In this document: positions 1 to 9,236 of the stretch, one piece after another | Position numbering within the stretch: the stretch's first letter is position 1 | Layout: each line of letters opens with the position of its first letter | Source: Acanthamoeba lenticulata | Lineage: Eukaryota; Discosea; Longamoebia; Acanthamoebidae | DNA length: 26,642 bases | Assembly: GCA_002179805.1 (NCBI GenBank) | Contig: NAVB01001309.1 | Coordinates: forward strand, 1-26,642 | Direction: 5' to 3' | Program-made: the position numbers and the translations under genes | The notes under the pieces: model-generated | What the model was told of the DNA's origin: nothing | Database searches by the model: none | What the model saw: only the letters and a program-made list of their open reading frames with translations

Positions 1-2379
1 CTTGTGGCATGTTTGCCGTCCTTTTGGGCTTCTTGACTGAGAAACATGCGCGAGCAGAAGGCCGCAATTTTGCTGGAGGGGCAGCCGCTGCCCCACCGAC
101 TGCGACTGCACAGCGTGGACAACCTGCTGGCGGTGCACAACACTGACGCCAAGGTGACCACCCTCTACGACATCCGCCACACCCCGACGGCCCCGGACGA
201 CGGCCACCCGGTGCCGCCCATCGCCAACTCGCTCAGCCTCGCCCCGTTCGACGACGACGTCGACGTCGACGCGCTCTCGCTCTGTACGCGAACATCTGAG
301 CTCTGCTGCTTTGGCCGTGGCCTTGGCCTTGGCCTGGTATGCTGACGTCACCGTGCAGACCAGGAGCGATGGCAGTACCACGCGCCGCACTACGTGCTCG
401 ATCCCGAGGCGCGGACCCTGTTCGAAGTGAGCCTCGACCTTCCGAGCCTGATCGGCGCCTTCACCGACAAGGAGCGACTCGTCCGATTCCTGCTTCGACG
501 CACCCAAAGCCGCATGCTCACCCTCGACGTCGTCCGCGAGGCCATCCAACAGGTTTCTTCAGCCTCTTTTTATAAAACAGACTTATTTATGAATTTAGTT
601 TCAAATTGTTTTCTTATTATTATTTCCGTTTCTGACTTGGAGCGGGTGCAGAGTTTGCCTCTCTCCGTGGTGGCCAACATCTTCGACGCCATGAACTCGG
701 TGGCTGCCGATGTCGTGACGCCGCAGACCGCTGACAAGTCCGTGGCCGGGTACGTGTCTGCGCCCTTTTCGTCTTCCTTTCCTCTGTGGCCCGCGTACTG
801 ACGCTGATCGCGATGATTGAACGTGTGCGGCAGGCGATCAAGCGCCGCGAACGGAGGCGGTACGCCCATCACGCGCACGACGACGATTTCCCCCGCGGGC
901 AAAGTGCTGCCGCCCGTGTCGGTGATTCCATCGAACTTGGCCGCAGCGTCGTCTTCGTTATCGATGGCATCCTCGCCGGGTTCGTCCTCGCCGATCTCCT
1001 TCCGGAGCGAAACCTTGTCGTCCTCCATTTTCTCGTCTTCGCCCCTCGCGCCCGACTCGCCCTCGGCGATATGGATGAGCCCGATGCCCTCGACCTCGAC
1101 TGCCTTGTCCTCATCGTCGTCGGGGCTACTGTTCACGTCGTCGCCCTACGCGTCGCCCTCGCTGCCGATGTCGTCGCTGTCGTCGAGCCTCGCGTCGCTG
1201 TCGTCGGTCGCCGCGTCGCAGTCGCCCTTCCCGCTGGCCGAGACGACGCTGGCCGCGGCCGCGGCGCAGCCCTTTGCCGCGTGGGACATCCGGATCGAGG
1301 AGGAGAAGCGCGGGCGGGCCAACCAGCTGCTGCTCGACCAGGACGACCTCTACCACCACGTCTTTGTGCCCATCGACGACGGCAAGGAGGTCGGGTCCAA
1401 GTACTTTGTCGCCGTGCTCACCGAGTACGTGCGCAGCCTCAGCTTCTACAAGCAGGCCGTCGAGCACTACATCCACAAGCTCATCATCGAGCATCTCGTC
1501 ACCGCCAACCGGTGCGTCTGTTGGCCCACCCACCCAACCCCTCGCGCCAGTGCTGACGTGGCGCCCGGCGATTGGGGAACGCCGAGACAACAGGTTTTTC
1601 CAGCTGCACCAGTTCCTCCAGTATCACGTCATCAGCGACAGCATTCATGTGGCCTGCCAGTTGCTCTCTCTGGTGCTCAGCCCTCGCCGCCGTTGACGTT
1701 GCCGTCGCCGCTGCGTTGGACGAAGCTGTTGCTCACCTGAAACACCTGTGCATGATCCGTCATCCACACAAACAGGAGAAGCAGTACCCGCCGGCCTACC
1801 AGCTCGCGCTCGACATGCTGAAGCGGCTGTCGGGGCGCAAGGGGGTCAAGGACCAGATCGTCGAGGTGCTGCTGACGCGCGGCCAGCTGCTGCCGGCGCT
1901 CCGCTTCATCCGCAACACAGACGTCACCGTCCAATGTACGTCCTGGACCAGCTCAGCGTGCTGCCAGCCAAGCAGGTCCTCAAGAGAGAGTTTAACGCGC
2001 ATATGAGCCACGTCTTGCGTGTTGTGGTGTGTTCGTGACACGAACAGCGGAGCGATTCCTTGAAGTGGCGCTGGAGCGCGACGAGAGCCTGTTCTACACG
2101 ACGTACAAGTTCTTTGAGCAGAGGGGCGAGATTAACCGCGCGTGCGCGCCCTACATCAAGGCCTTTGGCAGCCTCTTCCCCGTGGACGAAACAGGTCGCA
2201 GCGACTCGACGTCGTCTGGCGGGTCCGGCAGCGACGATTCGGCCCCGGCGTCAGCCATGTCGTCACTCGGCAGCCTGGCTGATCTTTCGAGCACGTCGTC
2301 GCCCTACGCCTCCCCCCTCGCAACGCCCAAAAAGCTCAAGACAACCACCGCCAGTAAGCCGTCAGCTGTTGCATCTTAA
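1..2379 (+). CDS. RMC1: RMC1 (C18orf8/Mic1) homologue, regulator of MON1-CCZ1, 5' end outside window
   Basis: Family role: RMC1 is a subunit of the MON1-CCZ1 exchange factor that activates Rab7 on late endosomes and lysosomes. Exons read here: about 43-283, 359-552, 643 (or 652)-749, 834-1511, 1594-1672, 1776-1935, 2048-2379, stop TAA at 2377. A TGA at 34-36 lies in the frame of the first exon, so upstream exons must join near 43. Conserved Mic1 stretches are in order: HSVDNLLAVHN, the FLLRRTQSRM segment, SLPLSVVANIFDAMN, EYVRSLSFYKQAVEHYIHKL, FQLHQFLQYHVISDS, YPPAYQLALDMLKRLS, QIVEVLLTRGQLLPALRFIR and LFYTTYKFFEQRGE. Exon 4 carries a long Ser/Pro-rich insert (about 850-1250) between conserved blocks, and the C-tail (2180-2379) is Ser-rich too. 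The first exon limit and the 553-642 intron are the least certain; that intron is stop-free and a multiple of three. Confidence 0.88.
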
Positions 2380-2458
2380 CGAACCACCCATTTTTCTTTG
2401 TTGCATTTTTTAAATTCTGAACCGCAATGTGCCCCAAAACGAAGCGCCAAAAACGAGG

Positions 2459-5400
2459 ATGGAGGATCCTGCTCCCAACAACTTGCCCCCATATCTCAAG
2501 AAGACGTGGAAGCCGAGCCTTTTCTCGGAGATTGATCCCAAGGTTATCATTGAAGTGGACCTGATACGCAATTTCTCACGAACCCAGTTCCAACCTTGGT
2601 GTACAAGTACAACAGAAGCCCCGTTCAAACGTTTCGCGAAGTGCTTTGCTGAGACGATAAGCAAGTTTCTGCGTGATGAAAGGGCATGCTTCATGCCAGC
2701 AGACGAGGTACGAAGATGGAGCGTTTAACATAAAAAACAATTTAAAACAAAAAACTCTCACCAGGAAATGCGTTCCAGTATCAGCACGCAATACCCAACC
2801 TGGCCAGCAGGCGTAGTGGGTCTTGCGCAAGAGCTTTCATCTGCCCAAGTTGTACTTGCCTCAGTCAAATTGCAGTGCAACACCTGGCTAATCAGGGTAC
2901 ACAGAAACAGTTGTGGTGGTTCAAAATCCTTGAGGCACACCATGTGCTGGACCAACGACAGCACGAGAGGGGGGTCATCTCTGAAGGGAATCAAAGGCCT
3001 ATTTTCATTCCCTTTTCTCCATCTAGCATGGCAGCTGTGTGGAATAGGACTACAGCCCCTGACATCTATTGGTCATCAACCAGGTAACACCTATGTGAGT
3101 GTGTAGAACAGTTCACTAAATGCATTGTGCAGTGGCCATATAAAGCGCCCACCTCCTCCAGCGACCGAAAAGTGGCCTTCACCACTAATCCCTGATGGAG
3201 TCCTGGCATTCAGTCTATGCAAGGTCTCCCTCCTCCCAATCAACAAGCTGAGTCACTGGCCAGGTGCCAATGAAAATTCTTTCCTTCCTTATTATGTGGA
3301 GGTACGTCTCAGTTGTCTCAGTTTACTTTACTGAGAAATCCTCAGTTACATTCTAAACAGTGCTTTTATTTAATGCACATATCTGCCATACCGTTTGACC
3401 AAGCAGGAGCTAACAGGGGAGGACTCACACAAGGATTTCTGCAAGCTGGCCTACCTCTCTGTGGTCTTCCTTCACCACTATCACGAACTGTGCAAGCACA
3501 ACGGCATCTCATTGCCACTGCCTGAGAACAAAGATCATGAAGCCATCATGTGTGACAACAAGCCAATGGAAGCAGACAAAAGTTCTTCCTACTACAGCGA
3601 GGGTCAGCAACGCATGGACCAGAAGGAGGACGAAGAGCAGGAAGAGGTGAACCAGAGCCCAAACAAGCACCACAGGTCAGATGATGCTGGCGGTCACCAG
3701 GAGGAAGAGACCAAGGGCAAGAAGACTTGGCCAGGACTTTGCTGCGTGGAGGACGGATCTGTGGCGTGGGACGTGCCACGACAAGCGCATGACCGCTTCT
3801 GGTTCCTGAGCCTGCAGTTGTACAAGGGGACCAAGGTGCGCTACTACCTCACGTGGCGCGAACCGCTTCTCCATGACAAGTACATCTTCATCGACCTGCT
3901 GCCCCGAGCGCTTGACCTCTTCATTGCAGCCGACCGAGAGGTGATGATGCGCATCGCTCTAAACTACGCCATCAAGGTGGGCCACCGACTGCACAACGAA
4001 GTCATACTCAAGCTATTGGAACGGCTGACCAAGGGGGAAGACATCTTCCCGGAAGCCTACTACGACCCAAAACTGAAGGGCACTGTCGATGCTCCCGCGT
4101 TCGAGGGGGGCGAGGCCGATGGCAGCAACCACCAGCATGATGGAAGCACGGCTGGCAGCAAGGACATGAACGATCAACGTGGAGCTCGGTCACGTCCCTC
4201 TCCGCAGCAAGCGGACGAGGCTGCCCCAGTTGAATGCCCAACCTCAGGACAGGACAGTATGATTGGCTACGAAAACAACAACAAGAAGACGTCAGCACGA
4301 ACACGCTCTGAGGCTGCAGCTCAAGTGTCGATCGACCTCGAGGTGGATTTGTCGCGGGTGCTTCACAGGTCTGACAGTAGCCCAACAGCTGGTCTGGTTC
4401 GTGTACTCCCTCCTTTTCTTGCAATCAATCGTAGTCAACTGAAGAAGGGAGGGAACAAACACCAGTCCGGGACGTGGGTCATGATGGGCACCATGAATGG
4501 CCAAGAAGTGGTGGTCAAAGCAGCAGGCACTAGCGGCCATTTGTCGAGGACTCTGTTTCGCAATGAGAGCCGCATCCTATCTCGTATTGGTACCCAGACT
4601 CCCCTCCAACTTGAGTCTGTACAGAAGCTCAGCTGTTGCTGGGGTTAGGCGGGCGACAGCACACGGTGAAGGTGCTGGCCAGCTGCGAGAGCACCGACTT
4701 TTGCTTTGCGTGGAAGCCCTCCGTGCTTGTGTTCCATAACGTCCAAATGGTTCGTTTGATGGACCTCACTGCACTTGTCGTGTCGATGTCTCACAAGGCT
4801 ATTGTGCCCTTGGGCAAGGCTGATCGGCCGCATCCAGAGAACCCTCAGGAGGTGGTCACCTATTGCCGCCATCTGTTCCTGGTCTTTTCCCAGCCACTTG
4901 CATTGAACCATCCGTCTTTCTTTTCTCCGCATTAAATGGCTGATTGCGCGGGGGGAACGACGTGTGAGCAACCGGGCAGGCACTGAAGTACTGCCATGCT
5001 CTGGGCATTGTCCATAGCGATGTCAAGCGGGCCAATATGTTGTGGCACGCCGAGCGCAAGTGCGGCACGTTGATCGACTTTGGCTTTGCCAAGGATCAGC
5101 ACACTCCTCAGGCACTGGCAACTCCTGTGCACTTCGCTTTCGTCTGGCGCACAACGGAAGGAGACTAAAGCAGTAGTTGCGCGTGCAGGAGCTGAGGAAG
5201 TTCAATGGCACGCCCGGGTACTGGCCGCCTGAATTCAAGAATTCCCCAGCGGGAGACATGTGGAGCGCAGGCGTGCTTCTCCACAAGCTTGTACGTTTGT
5301 TTTCTTTGTTGCCTTGTGACCAGGTGTTGTGCAACGGATTGATTTGTGGCGGGGATAGCTTCACATCACGGACGACGAGAAGGGAACGGAAGAGGAAATG

Positions 5401-5741
5401 CAGTACGGGTTCGTTGCACTATCTCGCCTCTTGCGCTGCGCTCGCGTGTGTTGTTACTCAAGCCAGGATCACCTTGGCTCTCCAGGCGTACAGCAACCAC
5501 CATTTGCTCAAGGATTGACCGCCAAGGGCGAGGCGATTGCCAAAGGGTCAGGGTCTGGAAGCGCTCGCGCCGGGATCGGTACCAATGCCGGCAGCGCTTC
5601 ACCGACGACGTGTGGGCGCAGTTCAATCGAACAGGCGGCGAACTGTTGTGTGCCCTGCTGCAGCATGAACCGCAACCTCGCCCGACGGCCAGTCAAGTGC
5701 TCACGCACCCGTTCTTCGCATCGTCATCGGTTGCCCTTTGA
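2459..5741 (+). CDS. Ser/Thr-type protein kinase with unrecognised N-terminal region
   Basis: The C-terminal third is a protein kinase domain. Seen: VVVKAAG with the strand-3 lysine, helix-C glutamate in FRNESRIL, catalytic loop HSDVKRAN (HSD in place of HRD; Asp, Lys and Asn kept), DFGFAKD, GTPGYWPPEF as the activation-segment end, GDMWSAGVLLHKL, and a subdomain XI arginine in PQPRPTASQVLTHPFF. Proposed exons: 2459-2707, 2779-3083, 3133-3301, 3407-about 4618, 4660-4881, 4980-5126, 5189-5290, 5359-5402, 5486-5741, giving about 901 aa in phase throughout. The acceptor before exon 2 (2764 or 2778) and the intron at 4590-4659 have alternatives. The roughly 660 residues before the kinase match no family I know. 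They include an acidic, Gln/Glu-rich stretch (3540-3720) and a helical-looking block (3780-4080). The gene starts 79 bp after RMC1 in the same orientation. Substrate and pathway cannot be told. Confidence 0.75.
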
Positions 5742-5938
5742 CACTCGTCCAGTCGGCGACCCCGGGATCACTGCTCTGCGCATCAACTGTCTACTTGTAC
5801 ATCCACACCTTGGTCCAACAAGATTAACCTTCAAACAGCACCCGGGGGAAGTTCAGGGACCCAAGGGTGGACATCTCGCGCATCCCTTGCTTTGTGTGCG
5901 CTCAAGCAACGTGGAGTAGGATGTACAACCAGAAGGAA
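5742..5938. other. Spacer between convergent 3' ends (kinase and ICME)
   Basis: These 197 bp lie between two stop codons facing each other (TGA at 5739-5741 on plus, TAA at 5941-5939 on minus). They must hold both 3' UTRs or overlapping ends. I see no AATAAA and no clear RNA gene or repeat. Confidence 0.6.
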
Positions 5939-7784
5939 TTAGAAGGGATTGACCCGCTGAGCGGTGCGCACAAGGAAGGCCGGGTAGTAGGCCGGCGCCA
6001 GTCGTCGCCATTTACGCTCCACAGCCTTGGCCACGGCCTCACCGATCTCGCTTGGCCCCAGGCCTCCCCTTTCTTCCTCTTCCTTGTCCACCACGGCGTC
6101 TTGCGTGCCCTTCGCGTCGTTGCTCACTTCTTGCTCTTGCTCCTGCTCTTGCCGTAGGACCTCTTCAACGGTGGTCACGGCCTTGACGATGTCGTTAAGC
6201 ATCACGTTGTCGCCCAAGAAGATGTCCTCCATGATGCAATCTGTGGCGCCCGCGACGTCAGCAAGCGATTGAAGAGGACGACGAGAAAATCATGACGACG
6301 ACGACGACGCGTACCGGTGTGGGTCTTGTCGCGGTGCAGCTTAACCTCCACCTGGACGCCGAGGTCCTGGAGGGCCTTGCCAAACTCCTCGGAGGCCTTG
6401 GCGGGCATCGTGACGTCGGCCGTGCCGTGCACCAGCACGGTGGGCGGGAAGGGGAGCGTGATGCGCCGGCCGCCGGCCGCAGCGGCGTCGACGAGCCGAT
6501 ACTTGCGGAGCAGGTCCTGCGCGATGCGCGTGGGAGAGTAGCGCGAGAGCTCGCCCTGGAAGATCGAGTAGAGCATGTAGCTGGGCAGGCCGCGGCTGTG
6601 GAGGTAGCCCACGTAGCCGGCCAGGTCGTAGGGCCCGGCCACGCCGATGTACTTGCGGATCTGCGCGACGCTCCACTTGGCGTTGCCCGTCCCGGCCTCG
6701 AGCTCGTCCCCGGCCTGCGCCTCGCGCGCCTCGCGCATAGGCTGCACGAGCGTGGACTTGCCGCTGTCCTCATCGCTGTTGCTATTGTTGTCGGTCTCAT
6801 CGTCGCCTCGACTCGCCGCCTCGGCCTTGCGGCGCTGCGCCTCGCTCTCCCCGCGGAGCTTGGCCTCGAGCTCTTCGGCGGCCTTGCGCACGAGCACAAA
6901 CGACGACAGGTGCGCGCCCGCGGACTGCCCCACGACCGTCACGTTCTCCGGATCACCTATGCAACCCCCCGAGAGTGGTTGATCACGATGATCATCATCG
7001 TCGGTAAGTAATCTTCCGCAGGGAGAGAGCTCTGGGTGGTGGCCTACCGCCGTAGAGAGCGATGTTCTGGAGCACCCACGAGATGGCGCGCTCCACGTCT
7101 TCGGCCATTTCGTTGCCGTAGCCCTGTGGGAAGTTGCGGTAGTCGGGCGTGACGTAGAGGACGCCCTCCTCCATAAATACATCGGAAAAGAGGCTACTCC
7201 ACAGCTTGTAGCCGATGGTCCTGTGTGGTTTGCGGTGTGATCCAGTTAATGAAGTTGAAAATAGAAAAAACAATTTTATTTTAGCTAAAATAAAAAATGC
7301 CATTAATAGATAAATTAATAATAAGGAATAATAATAAAGTGCACTTGGTGGCCGAAGCAACGTACCAGGCGCCGCCGGTGAAGAAGATGGCGACTGGGTA
7401 GCGAGTTCCCTTCTTGCGACCGGCGCGGTTAGGAGGTATGTAGATGTCCAAAAAGTTCCTCGCGTAAGGGCCGTAGCGCACATCGCGGATGATGTTGGTC
7501 GATTTGAAGTATCGGTAGGCCATCAGAAGCAGGGCAGGGCAGAGTAGAAGTACGAAAGCGCTCAATCGGGCCACGCGGACGATCCATTTGTAAGAGCCCA
7601 TCAGAAATCGTAGAAGAAGGAAGGCGAGTTTTGTCAGCAACCACGCTTCCTCCGTCACTTCCTTCACGCCATACTGCGGCTGCGCGGCGGCGGCCATGGC
7701 CTGTAGTTGCTTGATGCGCGCTACATCGATAACGTCCTCGTCTTTGTTGTTCTCTTTTGTCTTTGTAGGCCTTCGTTGATGCAT
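5939..7784 (-). CDS. ICME: Isoprenylcysteine alpha-carbonyl methylesterase (ICME-like alpha/beta hydrolase)
   Basis: Family role: removes the carboxyl methyl ester from the prenylated C-terminal cysteine of CaaX proteins at ER/Golgi membranes, reversing ICMT. Exons: 7784-7366, 7220-7048, 6956-6315, 6240-5939, about 511 aa; the start is the first ATG of the frame. Seen: two hydrophobic segments near residues 40-85, then RNFLDIYIPP, TGGAW (oxyanion region), TIGYKLWSS, TPDYRNFPQG, YGGDPENVTVVGQSAGAH (nucleophile Ser in GQSAG), YIGVAGPYDLAGYVGYLHSRGL, VLVHGTADVTMP (acid Asp) and DKTHTD (His, formed across the last splice). The order and spacing match plant ICME closely. An insert of about 60 charged residues (around 6700-6850) sits after the nucleophile helix, and the tail past HTD is longer than in plants, with a Gln/Glu repeat. 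Intron 1 is very AT-rich. Confidence 0.9.
7274..7295. repeat. 22 bp perfect palindrome inside ICME intron 1
   Basis: Eleven-base arms meet without a spacer at 7284/7285 (centre TTAGCTAA). It sits in the AT-rich intron 7365-7221. Low complexity makes such a palindrome less surprising, but the pairing is unbroken over 22 bp. Confidence 0.85.
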
Positions 7785-8155
7785 GGTCTCGGCCGATGTG
7801 TACAGAAAAGAGAGTGATTCGCTTGTTTTTGCAAGGTCGCAGCACTTGCAAGAGGAGCGAAGGCCTTCTTCGGTGGTTTGTTCTCGCTTTGAGCGCGAAG
7901 CTGCCCTGGCGCGCAACCACAACTAGACCCCGGGCGAAAAGAACGGCAAATTGAGGGACACTTTCTCTCGGTCTGCAGCCCCGGAGCTCCGCAACAAGCA
8001 AATGAAGAAGAAAAGGACTATTTCCTTCAAGCTCGGCTTGGGGCACACGAGGGATAGTTGGGTCTCCCAGCCTCCCGTGACGCTCGACGGGGGCGTGGCT
8101 CGGCACCAAACGAGTAAAAGAGAGCACACAGAGAAGAGAGAAGGCAGACCAAACG
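7785..8155. promoter_or_regulatory. Divergent promoter region, ICME and THEM4-like thioesterase
   Basis: 371 bp separate the ATG of ICME (minus, 7784) from the ATG of the thioesterase (plus, 8156). No gene is visible in it. A GC-box-like GGGGGCGTGGC lies at about 8089-8099, and there is no obvious TATA box. Both promoters and 5' UTRs must share this stretch, and the two products act on thioesters or esters of lipid-linked groups, though a functional link is only inference. Confidence 0.55.
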
Positions 8156-9122
8156 ATGGAGGACACGTTGATGAGCGCGAGCAACGGGCCCGGCATTGGG
8201 TTCCCGCAGGTTTCCTACCTCAACGAGCTGCGGCATCGACCCGACCTCCGCGAGACGTCCTTCGCCATCGACTTCCCACTCCTGATGGACCCCGAAGTGC
8301 GGCGACTGAGCGGCAGCAAGGGCACACCTTTCGGGCAGACAATACACAAGCGCATGTTCTGGGACGCCGCCAACAAGAAGCTCCTGGTACCTCCCTTTTT
8401 AAAATTTTATTTATTTTTATTTTTTGCAGCATACTGGGCTGCCTCTCAACCAGCTGCAACTACCTTGTGCAGGGCGTGATCTACTTTGCCTACGAGTGCG
8501 AGGGGCCTGTGGGTGCGGTGCATGGCGGCGCGATCGCTACCGCCTTGGATAGCGTGCTGGGCTATTACTGCATGTTGTACGTACACCTCTCATACGCCCT
8601 TGTTTACATTTGCCTGAGAACCTGCTCACACGTGCGACGATCACGCTCGATTTTGGCCAGCTTGATGGGCTGGGGCTGCTTCACGCTTAACCTGAACGTG
8701 GACTACAACAAGTTCATCCCGCTGGGTTCCACCGTGCGGTTCGAGTGAGCTGCTCACTGGACCGGATCGAAGGCAAAAAGATCTACATCGAGGCCAAGCT
8801 CATGCACCTTGTTGACGACGTGATCCACTCCCGGGCCAAGGTACTGCTGCCAGCATCATTTTTCCCCCACGCATGTCACCATCTGACGAAACTGCTGTTT
8901 CTCTTCCTCTCCTGGCGATCACAGGCGCTGTTCTACAAGCACAAACCGCTACCGAGCTACGAAGACGCGATGCGGTTGTTCGGCCGTGAGAGCGGCGCGA
9001 CCAAGGAGCAGCTGATCGCGCAGCTCAAGCAGCAACGGCACGCTTCCCGAGAAAAGCGAAAGCAGGCTGAGGAGGAGCGCAAGCGACAACGGCAACAACA
9101 GGTCGACAAATCGAAGCTGTGA
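8156..9122 (+). CDS. THEM4/THEM5-like hotdog acyl-CoA thioesterase, frame broken near 8745
   Basis: Family role: hydrolysis of acyl-CoA thioesters by a single hotdog domain. Exons: 8156-8386, 8473-8576, 8661-about 8744, then about 8745-8840 and 8925-9122. Seen: GVIYFAYECEGPVGAVHGGA, the HGGAIATALDSVLG hotdog helix (with the HGG and Asp typical of the family), FTLNLNVDYNKFIPLGSTVRFE, then SLDRIEGKKIYIEAKL, followed by an Arg/Lys/Gln-rich coiled tail (9010-9120) not usual in the family. The strand STVRFE and the next strand CSLDRIEG lie in different frames with no room for an intron: gag is followed by in-frame TGA at 8746. One missing base, or five extra bases, would explain it. The product is therefore either a broken gene or a sequence error. 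The 84 nt last intron is stop-free and in phase. Divergent from ICME. Confidence 0.8.
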
Positions 9123-9200
9123 ACGGTGCGTACAGGGCAGGCCAAGAAGCCGGTTCAAGGAACGACGAATGGCCGAATAAACGCCAAGGTTATTGCACAA

Positions 9201-9210
9201 ATATATTAAT
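9201..9210 (+). promoter_or_regulatory. TATA-like AT box upstream of the BTB-LamG gene
   Basis: ATATATTAAT stands out in a 114 bp spacer that is otherwise mixed in composition, about 27-36 bp before the ATG at 9237. It could be a TATA element of a gene with a very short leader, but nothing else in the sequence confirms it. Confidence 0.3.
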
Positions 9211-9236
9211 TGCCCTCCTATTATCAAGCGAAGAAG

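Noticed and set aside
2427..2458. Alternative ATG at 2427 for the kinase gene
   Set aside because: It lies in a different frame from the exon that joins in phase to the following exons; ATG 2459 fits.
6292..7011. Long plus-strand open frame opposite ICME exon 3
   Set aside because: The minus strand encodes the conserved hydrolase motifs; the plus frame is a shadow produced by GC-rich codon structure.
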